NCBI GenBank assembly: GCA_905182995.1
Contig: CAJJDP010000051.1
Location: 316,718 to 380,717 of the forward strand
Length of the DNA stretch: 64,000 bases
From: Paramecium octaurelia
Lineage: Eukaryota; Ciliophora; Oligohymenophorea; Peniculida; Parameciidae
Reading direction: 5' to 3'
Shown here: positions 23,321 through 34,900 of the stretch, one piece after another
How the letters are laid out: each line of letters begins with the position of its first letter
Position numbering within the stretch: position 1 is the stretch's first letter
The notes under the pieces: generated by a model
Seen by the model: only the letters and a program-made list of their open reading frames with translations
The model's database searches: none
Told to the model about the DNA's origin: nothing
Translations under genes and position numbers: made by a program

Positions 23321-23649
23321 TTTTTATTCTTATTCACACAAAAAATTATTTAATAGTGTCAATAAAATTAACCTTAGTGTCTAGTAATAAAATAATAAAG
23401 ATTTGAAATATGTTTAAATTACTTTGCATTTATTATATTTGAATTACATTAGATTTTTTAAATTAGGTTAAAACAATAACCATTAATCGATTAATATTAT
23501 TTAAAAAAAATTATAGAATTAGTATTAAATTAATCTTAATTTTATTTATATTTAAAGATTTAATACTTTAATAAGGTATTTATTGGGCTAAATAAAGGAA
23601 TGCTTCTCCTTAGGAAGCAGATTTTAGTTCAATTCAAGATAGCAAATAC
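22272..23649 (+). repeat. Assembly duplicate B, right copy
   Basis: Second copy of 20893-22270, continuing into unique sequence after 23649. Positions 23321-23752 beyond the gene start are AT-rich spacer in which I see nothing else. Confidence 0.95.
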
Positions 23650-23752
23650 ATGATTTTTAAAAAGAGATTTAAAACATGATATATGTACTAAGGAGTATTT
23701 CAGTTAGCGCGAATAATATTCAATCTTTGCTTAAATCTTATAATATTATTGA

Positions 23753-24589
23753 TTAAAGATTTTGTATTCTCATAAAACATTACTTAAAACAATTTAATCG
23801 TTTTTGATTGTATAGTATGATAGTACTAAAGAAATTGAACGCTAAAATATTTTAGAGCAACCTAATACAGCTGTTTTGATTAGTAGAAGTAAACACATAA
23901 TATTTTCAATAAGGCCTCAAATATCAATATACCAGATGTTTATGAGAATACTAGAACAAAATTATTCCTAAATATCAAACAACAGTTTTTTTTAGGAACT
24001 CAAATAAATAACTTAAAAAATTTTAAACAATAAAAATAACTAACTAATAGTTAAATATCCATCAATCAACAAAGAAATTCCAAATTAGTTAAATAGTAGT
24101 CTAAAAACAGATAAATGCGTTTCATTTATGAGATATGGTAAGGCCATAGATCCAATTTAAACTACTCAAATTAAAGGTGATAGGATGCCAAATAAATAAA
24201 AATAACTTGCATTTTTTAATAAAAAGAATCATTTCAACCTTAACTTTAGAAATTTTCTAATTAATAATAGAAAGGTTAAATTATTTTAATTTAGAAAACA
24301 CATCGAGTAAGCTTCCTATATTAAAATCTATTCTTCTGAGTGTTATTATAGATAATTAATAGAGTCTCAAAAAAATAACCTGGAAATTCTTAGGAATGCT
24401 TAAGTTCATAAGTAATCATAATTTTTCTTAGGTACAAATGAAAAAAATCTCTAAAAAATATTATCTCAAAAAACAAAATCTAAATAATATAATATCATGG
24501 CTATTATCCAAAGGATACCCAAAATTTTTTAGATAGAAAAAATATTGCTCCACCAATATCTTTTTCTTTATTTTTAGTCTTTAAAATGA
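23753..24589 (+). CDS. Hypothetical ORF or N-terminally truncated gene
   Basis: A plus-strand frame open from just after a TGA at 23750 to a TGA at 24587-24589 (about 280 codons), with the first ATG only at 23936. The content is Lys/Asn/Ile/Gln-rich and protein-like (LISRSKHIIFSIRPQISIYQ, VKYPSINKEIPNQLN, MRYGKAIDPIQTTQI). No start is available for its first 60 codons, so an upstream exon is missing or the gene is degraded. A further open stretch in the same frame follows the stop (LDSIISSIIEGSVQQAG). Such ciliate proteins often belong to membrane sensor families, but no motif shows this. Its 3' end enters assembly duplicate C. Confidence 0.35.
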
Positions 24590-26001
24590 TCTTTAATGCT
24601 CAATAAGAAGGTCTTAGATTCTATTATTAGTTCAATAATTGAAGGTTCAGTTTAATAGGCAGGATTGATAACGCTTTTATATTTAAAAAGAGAGATTAGG
24701 CTTCCATTCAATAGACTAAAGATGAAATGAAAGCAAAAGTTAACAAATGAATTTAAGAGATCATTATCTTTTCGATTGATTTTTCTTTAGATCCTAAACT
24801 TATTATTCTATAGGAGGTATTACTTATTCTTTAAAAGACCAATTAATTAAAATATATATAATTATTTATGCAAGAGTGGTGTACAATAGAGTCTGACCCT
24901 GGAGTATTCACTGAGCTCATAAATGCAATTGGAGTTTAAGGGGTTTAAGTTGAAGAGATTTATGATCTAAATGATGAATAATAGATAGCCTAAATGCAAC
25001 CCATTTATGGATTCATATTCTTATTCAGATGGACAAGCAAAGGTGAAAAAAGAGAGTGTCTTAAAATTTATGACCAAGATCTCTTCTTTGCTAATTAAGT
25101 CATCTAAAACGCATGTGCAACTTAAGCCATCATCTCCATTTTACTCAATTCCCCTTAAATTGAAATTGGAGAAGCGCTTAAAAATTATAAAGTAATATAT
25201 TATTAAAGAATTCAGGAATTTACTATTGCTCTGGATCCTAAGGAAAGGGGAAATTGTTTAGGAGGTGTTGAAGTGATTAAAACAGCTCACAATAGCTTTG
25301 CTAGACCTGAACCATTCATTTTCTCAAATGAAAAAAAGAAGGCCAAAGTAAATTTTCGAATTTTTATTCTAGGAAGGTGATGATGTCTTTCATTTTGTTT
25401 CTTATCTTCCATTCAAAGGAAAAGTGTACGAGTTAGATGGTCTCTAAGAAGGACCAATCTTGATTGGTGAATATCAAGATGATTGGATTGTCAGAGCTAA
25501 AGAAGCCATCTTAAAAAGGATCTAACATTACTAAGAAAAAGAAACTGCTTTTACTTTGCTAGCTGTCAATCAATGCAGAAAATTCAAAGTACAACTCAAT
25601 TATTCATTTAGGCAAACAAAATTCTATCATCGTCTTAAAATGAAATACTATTGACTCTCAAAACCTTAGAGTTCATGGGTGTGGAATTATCTGAAGAATA
25701 AAAACAATAGTTAATTGAACTATCAAATTAACAAGTAAATTTGAATACTATGTAAGAATATTGAATAAGAATTACTCCAAGAATCTAAAGAAGAATTATT
25801 AAATAGATTAAATAATGCCAATAACAGAATTTAAGAAGCTTAAATTATTCTGAGTGAAGAAACTGCCAAGTTTTAAAAATATAAAGTAGATTTTTATGTT
25901 ATCTCTTTTTTAGGAAGAAAATTCCAGAAGGAAACATAATTATATTCCATTCATTTTGGAACTTTTTAAGATGGCTTAAAGAAAAGGTCAACTTGAAGGA
26001 T
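24557..26001 (+). repeat. Assembly duplicate C, left copy (1,445 bp)
   Basis: Matches 26003-27447 at a constant offset of 1,446 with a single N between. Confidence 0.95.
24868..26001 (+). pseudogene. Artefactual 3'-truncated copy of UCHL5
   Basis: Same sequence as the start of the complete gene at 26314, including the catalytic region and four introns. It breaks at the gap base inside the C-terminal domain. Produced by the duplicated contig end. Confidence 0.9.
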
Positions 26002-26002
26002 N
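26002..26002. other. Assembly gap (single N)
   Basis: One N flanked by a 1,445-bp direct duplicate. Confidence 0.98.
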
Positions 26003-27447
26003 TATCTTTTTCTTTATTTTTAGTCTTTAAAATGATCTTTAATGCTCAATAAGAAGGTCTTAGATTCTATTATTAGTTCAATAATTGAAGGTTCAGTTTA
26101 ATAGGCAGGATTGATAACGCTTTTATATTTAAAAAGAGAGATTAGGCTTCCATTCAATAGACTAAAGATGAAATGAAAGCAAAAGTTAACAAATGAATTT
26201 AAGAGATCATTATCTTTTCGATTGATTTTTCTTTAGATCCTAAACTTATTATTCTATAGGAGGTATTACTTATTCTTTAAAAGACCAATTAATTAAAATA
26301 TATATAATTATTTATGCAAGAGTGGTGTACAATAGAGTCTGACCCTGGAGTATTCACTGAGCTCATAAATGCAATTGGAGTTTAAGGGGTTTAAGTTGAA
26401 GAGATTTATGATCTAAATGATGAATAATAGATAGCCTAAATGCAACCCATTTATGGATTCATATTCTTATTCAGATGGACAAGCAAAGGTGAAAAAAGAG
26501 AGTGTCTTAAAATTTATGACCAAGATCTCTTCTTTGCTAATTAAGTCATCTAAAACGCATGTGCAACTTAAGCCATCATCTCCATTTTACTCAATTCCCC
26601 TTAAATTGAAATTGGAGAAGCGCTTAAAAATTATAAAGTAATATATTATTAAAGAATTCAGGAATTTACTATTGCTCTGGATCCTAAGGAAAGGGGAAAT
26701 TGTTTAGGAGGTGTTGAAGTGATTAAAACAGCTCACAATAGCTTTGCTAGACCTGAACCATTCATTTTCTCAAATGAAAAAAAGAAGGCCAAAGTAAATT
26801 TTCGAATTTTTATTCTAGGAAGGTGATGATGTCTTTCATTTTGTTTCTTATCTTCCATTCAAAGGAAAAGTGTACGAGTTAGATGGTCTCTAAGAAGGAC
26901 CAATCTTGATTGGTGAATATCAAGATGATTGGATTGTCAGAGCTAAAGAAGCCATCTTAAAAAGGATCTAACATTACTAAGAAAAAGAAACTGCTTTTAC
27001 TTTGCTAGCTGTCAATCAATGCAGAAAATTCAAAGTACAACTCAATTATTCATTTAGGCAAACAAAATTCTATCATCGTCTTAAAATGAAATACTATTGA
27101 CTCTCAAAACCTTAGAGTTCATGGGTGTGGAATTATCTGAAGAATAAAAACAATAGTTAATTGAACTATCAAATTAACAAGTAAATTTGAATACTATGTA
27201 AGAATATTGAATAAGAATTACTCCAAGAATCTAAAGAAGAATTATTAAATAGATTAAATAATGCCAATAACAGAATTTAAGAAGCTTAAATTATTCTGAG
27301 TGAAGAAACTGCCAAGTTTTAAAAATATAAAGTAGATTTTTATGTTATCTCTTTTTTAGGAAGAAAATTCCAGAAGGAAACATAATTATATTCCATTCAT
27401 TTTGGAACTTTTTAAGATGGCTTAAAGAAAAGGTCAACTTGAAGGAT
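26003..27447 (+). repeat. Assembly duplicate C, right copy
   Basis: Second copy of 24557-26001. It continues into the true 3' end of UCHL5. Confidence 0.95.
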
Positions 27448-27506
27448 TACTAGAGAAAGCTTAACAAAAATAATAACAAAAGTTGCAGTAATAACCAAAA
27501 AAATGA
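26314..27506 (+). CDS. UCHL5: Ubiquitin C-terminal hydrolase UCHL5/UCH37
   Basis: Complete copy: ATG at 26314, TGA at 27504-27506. Short introns (25, 23, 22 and 28 nt; one with an AAG acceptor) restore the frame; about 360 residues spliced. It starts with the family signature EWCTIESDPGVFTELI. It then shows QVIQNACATQA (catalytic Cys83, preceded by the Gln/Asn oxyanion residues), HNSFARPEPF, DDVFHFVSYLPF (catalytic His) and YELDGLQEGPI (catalytic Asp). The C-terminus carries the UCH37-specific helical tail, RRKHNYIPFILELFKMA then EGLLEKAQQKQ. In animals this enzyme trims ubiquitin chains at the proteasome via RPN13 or acts with INO80. The tail being present suggests the proteasome link is retained. 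Confidence 0.95.
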
Positions 27507-27633
27507 TATTTTGAATTTTATAATATGAACAATAAATATTTTGAAAATTTAATTTGATTGCTTAATTTTAATAATTTATTATTTCATAATATATCTAAAC
27601 ACTTTTATTTTATATGCTAAACAAGTATTAATA

Positions 27634-29023
27634 TCAAATAAATTTGTTTTCTCTTAATTTTAGTTTTACTTTATTAATTTAATCTTAAATTTAATCCAAC
27701 TCTTGTTCAAGCTATTCTCTTTTTCTTCTTTCCAAAGCACTTTTTGAGACATTGATCTTTTTATTTAATTCACTTTCTAATGTTTATTTTTTTATAGTCA
27801 ACTCATTCAACTAATTAGTTAATTATAGTTCTAAATCCTTTTATTATTAAGTGCGAAAATCAGATGGAAAATTTAATATTCCTCCTTGGTTATAGGAGAT
27901 TTATTAACTGTCTTATTTCCCATTTTGTTATTTGATTTACGATTAAACCAACATCTGATTAAATTATTTAAGACTGTTCTATTTTTTAAATTAAGTGTAA
28001 GCATTAATTAAATTATCATTCTCTTAGAGTTATTCATGCTTTGAACCATTCTAATTTACATTTTGAAGAATTTATTGCTCGCTATTTGATTAATTACTAT
28101 AAGCACTACTCATCATGCTTGTTGCTTCTCGAAATTAAAATTATTAACTTTGTTTTTTCTAGATTTATTAATACTATTCAAATTGTTATAATAATGATTT
28201 AAACTATTTATCTAGCACAACCTATAAGTAAAATAAATAAATATACATTTTACTATGAGACATTCCTAGCTTCTTTTTCAAGAAGATCAATTCTGATATA
28301 GGCTTCATTCAATCTTAAATTTGAATCTTCTAATTTCACTTCTGTTTCTTTGACTTTTACTTCCAAATTAATGCATTAATTCTTATAATGATTGACCTGC
28401 TATTTGGCTTCATGAAGTTCAATTAATTTGGAATCATAATCTATGGGAACTTAAAAATTCTAGAGATGCTGCGTTATTTATTATTGCAATTATTGCTAGA
28501 TCTTTTATTACATAGACAGAAGTTATTATTACTGTTATTGCTATTGTTATTAATACTTTTGACTTAGATTTTGTATTTCATCCATGGCTTGCATGTATTT
28601 TTCAAATATTTCATCCCTTTCTTATTACAAAAGGTTGAGAATCTTGTTGTATTTAGTATTGATGAGATTGATAAGAATAGATTATTCAAGAATCTTCTCA
28701 TCCCTGATTTTGATATCTTCATCTTTATCTATAACCATCTACTTTAAGTTTTGTAGGTTTTATTCATAAAATGAGATCAACTAAATTTGAACAGCTTCCT
28801 AGTTTTATGGTTTTGGCTTGCTCTCTGAATTCGAAATGGATTTGACACTCATTTATTCAATAGGTTCGGTAACTTGTTTTTATCCACTAAAGAACCTTCT
28901 TTATTATTCAGATTTTTTGCTAACTTTATCAGAGTAGATTTGAAATAGGTTATCCATTGGTTTATACGGAGAAGAGCCTCCTTGGCTTAAGCATTCGATA
29001 TAATTCCCATCAGCATCATCCAT
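27634..29023 (-). CDS. Coiled-coil protein with polyglutamine tract
   Basis: ATG at 29023, TGA at 27636-27634. One 25-nt intron (GTATAT...TTATAG, about 28216-28240) is needed, otherwise the frame closes at a TGA. About 455 residues. Acidic N-terminus (MDDADGNYIECL), then coiled coil. A Gln-rich block about 28470-28560 is encoded by TAA, TAG and CAA mixed. A long second coiled coil follows (VKVKETEVKLEDSNLRLNEAY), ending in a charged tail. No catalytic motif. Likely a structural or scaffold protein. It is transcribed in the same direction as the MORN gene, 75 bp away. Confidence 0.8.
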
Positions 29024-29097
29024 TTTGAATTTTATTTTATATAGATAATTATATAATTAATCTCTCAAATTTAACAGTGTCATAGATACAAATAAAA

Positions 29098-30093
29098 TCA
29101 ATCTAAATTCTTGGGCTTTCCATATTCCCATTATCCTTCTCTTCTAACTCCCTCAGCATTAATTATTATCCCCTCTCCATGCTATTTGCCATCTTACCAA
29201 TATCCCTCATATCTTTTCCCACTTGCCCAAGTAAATACTCCATAACCATTTTTTTTATCATCTGAATATTCTCCTTTATAACTCTTTCCATCCTTCCAAA
29301 CACATTCCCCCTGACCTTTAAGATAATCGATAATTCAAAATACCATGCATTTTATTATTCAACCACTACCCCTTATATTGTTTGCCATCTTTCCATGTAT
29401 AACAACCAAACCCACAAATTTCGTTATTCTCAAAGTTTCCTTCATATTTAGAACCATCCTAAAATTGCATATGTCCCAGTCCATGTCTTTTACCCTCTTT
29501 GTAAGTTCCTTTATATTCAGTACCGTCAGGCCATGTTTCTTATCCTTCTCCATCTTAAAGATCGTATTTCCATTATCCTGCATATTTAACGCCTCTAAAA
29601 TGATTGAAAACTCCATGACCATGAGCCATGTCATTTTACCATTCTCCTTCGTATGAATCACCATTAACATGCACTAACTTTCCTATGCCTTATGCTTTGT
29701 CCTAAACAAAATCTCCTTCGAAGTAACTGCCATCTTTCCAAGTGAATTTGCCTTTGCCATCTTTTTTCTAATTCAGCCATTCTCCCTCATAACTAAGCTA
29801 GTTCATAAACTCTACATATTCCCTGATTTCATTATGACAGGAGGTAATTGAATTCGGCTTCCATTATTTGATTTTGATACTTCTTCTCTAAACTCTGGAA
29901 GTGGAAGGTTATCATCTTATTTTAGATTATAAAACAAACCTTCTTAAATATTTTTCCATTTCGAAAACGATTATTATTCGCATTTATCATCCTCTGGTTT
30001 ATCAGTGTTCGCTTGATATACTTCTGGATTATTGGATTCTTGATCTTCGTTGAAATTATCTGGCTGTTAATGACACCTACAAGCATTCCCCAT
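29098..30093 (-). CDS. MORN-repeat protein
   Basis: ATG at 30093, TGA at 29100-29098, about 305 residues. An intron with an AAG acceptor (28 nt, about 29315-29342) falls inside the repeats. Another junction near 29815-29860 is needed to enter the repeat frame; a 41-nt TAG intron fits but is not certain. At least eight MORN repeats are visible: YEGEWLNQKKDGKGKF, YEGEWQNDMAHGHGVF, YAGQWKYDLQDGEGQE, YKGTYKEGKRHGLGHM, YEGNFENNEICGFGCY, YKGQWLNNKMHG, YKGEYSDDKKNGYGVF, YEGYWQDGKQHGEGII. The N-terminus MGNACRCH begins with a Gly2/Cys arrangement that could be myristoylated and palmitoylated. MORN proteins bind membranes or build cortical and ciliary scaffolds. A cortical location is plausible. Confidence 0.88.
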
Positions 30094-30666
30094 TTTATAT
30101 TTCGCTATAAATTTTTTTGATTTAATTTTACTTAACTTAATTTCCCTTAAAATATATTTAGATCAGACAAATTTTTCATTATACTGTATTTTATACTATC
30201 ATTGTTACAAAACAACTAAACAAACTTTTAAAGTGAAATATCCGATTTCAATTTTAAATAATCTGTGGTAATACACTAATAATTTTCCCATTTAATTATC
30301 TACATCACATATTATCACATTGATTAACAAGAATAAAACTCTGTATTAACTATTTTCTAATTAAAAGAGTCGATCTTAATTAATAGATTTGCAATTTCAA
30401 TGTAAAAGTACTTTATAATTATTATTATAATGAAATTAATCATATGTGTGTAAAATGTATACTAATTTCAGAAAAAATTTATTTACTTAAAAAATTTTTC
30501 TAGAAAATTTTAATTTTTTTGAAGCTTATTTTAACTTGAATAATGAGATTAGAAAGAAAAGCAAATATTTAATTAATAAAACCTTGTAAACCAAGGGATT
30601 GCACAATGAATTACGTTGACATGATTGGTTGAATATATATTTAAAATTGGATTTATAATTAATTAA
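30094..30666. other. Gene-free spacer (573 bp)
   Basis: Divergent spacer between the MORN gene (minus) and the PX gene (plus). It is very AT-rich with homopolymer T/A runs. I see no convincing ORF, RNA gene or repeat. It must contain both promoters. Confidence 0.6.
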
Positions 30667-31900
30667 ATGAAACAATAAGCTCAAAGATATTCTGTGAAAA
30701 TACCTAAGCATGATATTATTGATAAAAAAGTATACTATACAATTAGTATATGCAACTTGGAAGGAGGAGAACCTAAGGAGATAAGAAAAAGATACTCAGA
30801 ATTAGAATCCATGCATTAAAAAATATTGGAATGGATTCAAATATTTAAAATAAAAATCCCATTGATTCATTTTCCTAAAAAGAAATTCTTATTTCATACA
30901 AATTAGAGTGAAGAAAGCATTATTAAGCGAGTAAACTTTGATTGTATTTAAAGAGAGGAGAATTATAATAATATCTCAATGAAATACTAGCGTGCCCGGA
31001 ATTGCATAGCCTAGGAGTTGTTGAAGAAATGCTTCCTAAAGAGCTGAAGCCAGGTGCATAGAAAAAAAATGATAAGCCTGTTGACAGAAGATGGCAAGAA
31101 ATTCAATAAATCAAAGAATCCTACTTAGCAAAACACGGCGATTCAATATTCTCTTTGCCCCAAAAAAAAATTGAGTAACAAAGCAAGTATTTACACTAAA
31201 TATTTCTAGATAGTAATATATTTTTAAGTTCGAAGATCATTTTATTTTTGATGATTCAGCCTTATACACTATTTAAGCAACAGATACTATAACAAACAAA
31301 AGTTGGAAGTTTACTTAACGTTTTCAGGACCTGAGAGATTATCATAGGCAATTGAAAAGCATTTAACTTGATTTTCCATTACCTAATTTTCCTGAAAAAA
31401 AATTAGTTAACATCTGTGATGCTGCTGATTTAAGGGATAGAAAATCGTAGTTAGAAGACTATCTTAATCGCATTTTCAGGTCTCATTTCAATCCTATTTT
31501 AGCTATCAAACTGTAGTTGAAAGTGATATTATGGTATTTTTCATTGCCAAAAGCTAACTTGATGGTAATGAAATTGGCTGTAGATCTAAGGGAACCTCTT
31601 AAACCACCTTGGAGGTAATTATTAAATAATATCTTAAGAACTCAAGTATAAAATCTAAGAGCCAAACTACAATAGAACAATTTGATGATGATCATAAATA
31701 ACCTCGAAAAATAACGTGTTGAATTCTTTTATTTTACTAATATGAGTTTTAAATATAATTAATCAATCAAACGATTTAAAAATAATAATCGTTCAAAAAA
31801 ACTAATATAACTCGCAGCATTTCAATTATAATTTTCATCCCTTATAAAGCTTTTCACATATATTTCAAGATTCTTTTTAATCCTGAAGTTTATAAACTGA
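30667..31900 (+). CDS. Protein with two PX (phosphoinositide-binding) domains
   Basis: ATG at 30667, TGA at 31898-31900. Introns of 23 nt (AAG, about 30929-30951) and 23 nt (AAG) join the frames. A third GT...AAG segment of 24 nt near 31615-31638 is a multiple of three and may or may not be spliced. About 390 residues. The first PX-like domain spans residues 8-130 (YTISICNLEGGEPKEIRKRYSEL, then the P-x-x-x-F-P-x-K loop LIHFPKKKF, then ELQQYLNEILACPEL). A second at about 180-290 repeats the pattern (WKFTQRFQDLRDYHRQL, LPNFPEKK, RKSQLEDYLNRIF). PX domains bind PI3P or related lipids, so a role in endosomal or phagosomal traffic is likely. The extreme C-terminus is less certain. Confidence 0.75.
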
Positions 31901-31952
31901 TAAATTAATGATGTCAAAGCTTTTTTGTATAAATATTAATAATAATATAACT

Positions 31953-34900
31953 ATGAAATTATCATATGCACTTTATAATCACTTATCATCTTTAAAGGTG
32001 TTTGAAATAATTAAGCAAGCCAATAAAAACCCCATTATTTTAACAGAGGCCTAATAAAATTTGATCGAAAACGGAATTGCAGTAGCCAAGTTAGTTAAAT
32101 CAATATATAGTTTAAAATAAGAGATTTCATAAAGGTATTAAACATCTATTTAATAAGAGCTCTGACTCCTATTGCTCAATTAGACCAACTCAAATAATTA
32201 ACCACTGCATCTACAAAGTTGTATAATTGGAATATAATCATAAATGCAATAAATTAATTGTAAATACCTAATGACATAAACAGTGACATTAAAAAGTTAA
32301 TATTGATGGGGGATGTGTAAATAATTGAGGACGTACTTAATTAATTGTTTGACTTTTATTTAAAGCTGCAATAAGCCAGATTGAGTAAACCTAAAGCATC
32401 TCCAAACGTCAGAAATAGAATTTTATCTGAATAACAACCATAATCTTAAGGATATAATCATTTGAATCTTAGCTAAACATAAGAGTAAATTTAAATATCT
32501 GATTCAAACATTTTAGAATATTTTACATCATTATTGTCAAAATGGTTGAATTTGTAATACAAATAGGTAATATCACTTTATGCTGAAAATTTCAAATTTT
32601 GGGCTTAAATAGTAACCAAAGGTGTTCAAAGGGTTTATGAACCAATAATCTCAATTTATAAGGATGTTTTTTTATCAGTTGAACACCTATAGAATCTAAT
32701 CTCTATGGAAAAAGATAAAGCATTAGGTTTTTCATTAAATCTCTTAAAACCAGGATTGGTTTCTAAATCACCTGAAGTGTGTATTGAAACTATTCGAACT
32801 CTCGGAAATTTTGTTATTTAAGCATATAATAATAAAATTTCATATAAAGAGGATATATATTAATGGTATGTTGAATCATGTTTTTAAACAACACTTCTAT
32901 CAATTAAAAGACATCCCTAATTAGTAGATTCATTAGTAGATTTAATGATATTATTTTGTAAATTCCATTTAGTTGATCTTTTTACTTCGATTTTAAAATA
33001 GCATAGTGCAAATAATATAGAGTTACTAATTAATGTAGAAAAGCTGTTTAATTCACTCACACCAGAGTATATTTTAGAAATTTAATCTATGGGAATAATG
33101 TAACAATGGCTAGAATAAGGTCTGGAGATTCTCGAAAGTACGAATACTTTGAAGTCAGATGAGAAAATTTGTATTTTAAGACTCATTCATAATATATGGT
33201 TAAAGAATTAATATCAATAACATTAAGAAAGAGTGCATAATGCATTTAGATTAGCCACATAAGATCCTAGGGAATGTGTGGCATTATTTTCTATTTAATT
33301 TTTATTTTCTGCTTTAGAATATTTTGGAAAGAATAAAATTCCAGAAGCTCCAATTTTGTATAAAATGTACACATTTATTGTTATATAGAATTGCTATTTA
33401 GCTTGTAGAATTAACAAATGAGAATTTAGTCCATTTTATACTTTAGAATCTTTTGATAGTTTTCTAAATGATTCCTTCTATCCCATTGTCGATAGTTCTT
33501 GATCCATTTATAGTAAATTTACAAGAGAAAACATATCCAAGCCTGGTTGTTTTTAATTTCATTGCCAATGTAGCTAATAATCCAAATTTAACTACAAAAT
33601 CGCAAATATAAATTATGGATTTATTATCTAAAATAGCTATTTATGATACTTTGCATTATAGAATAGCATCTTAGACATTTCTCTAAATGGTTACAAATAC
33701 TTAACATACACCAAGCACTTAAGAATTTGTATAAAAATTCGTTAAAATAAGTCTTGCTGTGTACTTTTCAGTCCATAAGAAATCTGATAAAAAAAAGCCA
33801 AACCAACAAATTGTGGATAAATAAAGAAAAGCATAAATAATTGAGGTGTTAAAAAGTATAATACAAATTCATAATGAAAACTTTAATTAAGTCATAAAAA
33901 CAATGGCAGGCCATACTAATTTATAATTTAAATTAATCTCCAAATAAAATAAAGGATTGCAAGTGCTTCTTTAGTTACTTGGTGATTTGAATGAAATTAT
34001 GCAATAAGTAGAATTTGAATATCAAGAGGCTTAAACCAATAAATAAGCTTATTCAGATTCATCCGTTAAAGAAGTTCAATAAGTTTAGGGAAATCTAAAG
34101 AAATTCTCGAAAATCAAACTCACTAAAGAGGAACAATATCATTTGGCAAGATTGAGAATGCCTAAAGAAACTGATCCTAAAGTTATAAATGATATTTCAA
34201 CAATAAAAAAGCAATTTTAAGAGAAATAGATGGAAAAAGAATTGTCAAAATTTACTTAAGAGGAATAATTGAAGTAGAAAAAAGAAAAATTAAGAAAATA
34301 ATTAGAGAAAAGACAGATTGAATAAGGAATAGCATCTTTGAATCAAAAAGATGTAGCTGTGAAATTGCTATTTCCTGATGGCAGCAGATAAACTGAGTTA
34401 GCTAAAGAGAAGAAACATGGGTTAGTAACATTTGATTTGCTAGATTTAAATTTAGAAGAGGAAATAGAAAAATTAATGGTTGAATAGATACTTAGGAAAT
34501 ATAGTAAAGTGTTTAGATATATTTTTACAAAGTATGCTAACACTTGTCTATAAGGAATGAGATAACCTAATTCATTTGATAAATATCTTTAGAGGACCGA
34601 AAGCATTAACATTGCAGAGATAAGTAAGTTTGTTCATGATTATGAAATTGCTTTATCAATTGAAAATGTTTAGGCTTTAGCAAGGTAAGTAGGAACCCAA
34701 ATTTTGCATAACAAAACTGAATTTAAGGAATTTGATTAGATAGGGTTTAATCAATTTGTAATTTAATTATCAATCGTTCTATCTAAGAATAAATTAGCAG
34801 ATACTCAAGCGTACTAATGTTTAATCAAATTTATTAATCATTTAAGAAATGTAACAGCAGCTAAAGGATAGAATACAGCTTTGTTTGATGATCCAGAGTC

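Noticed and set aside
20893-23649. Tandem duplication of the membrane protein gene as a biological event
   Set aside because: The copies match and are split by a single N. The same pattern occurs twice more in the window, so an assembly cause is far more likely.
29345-29656. Plus-strand ORF of 103 codons
   Set aside because: Antisense to the MORN repeats, which are unambiguous on the minus strand.
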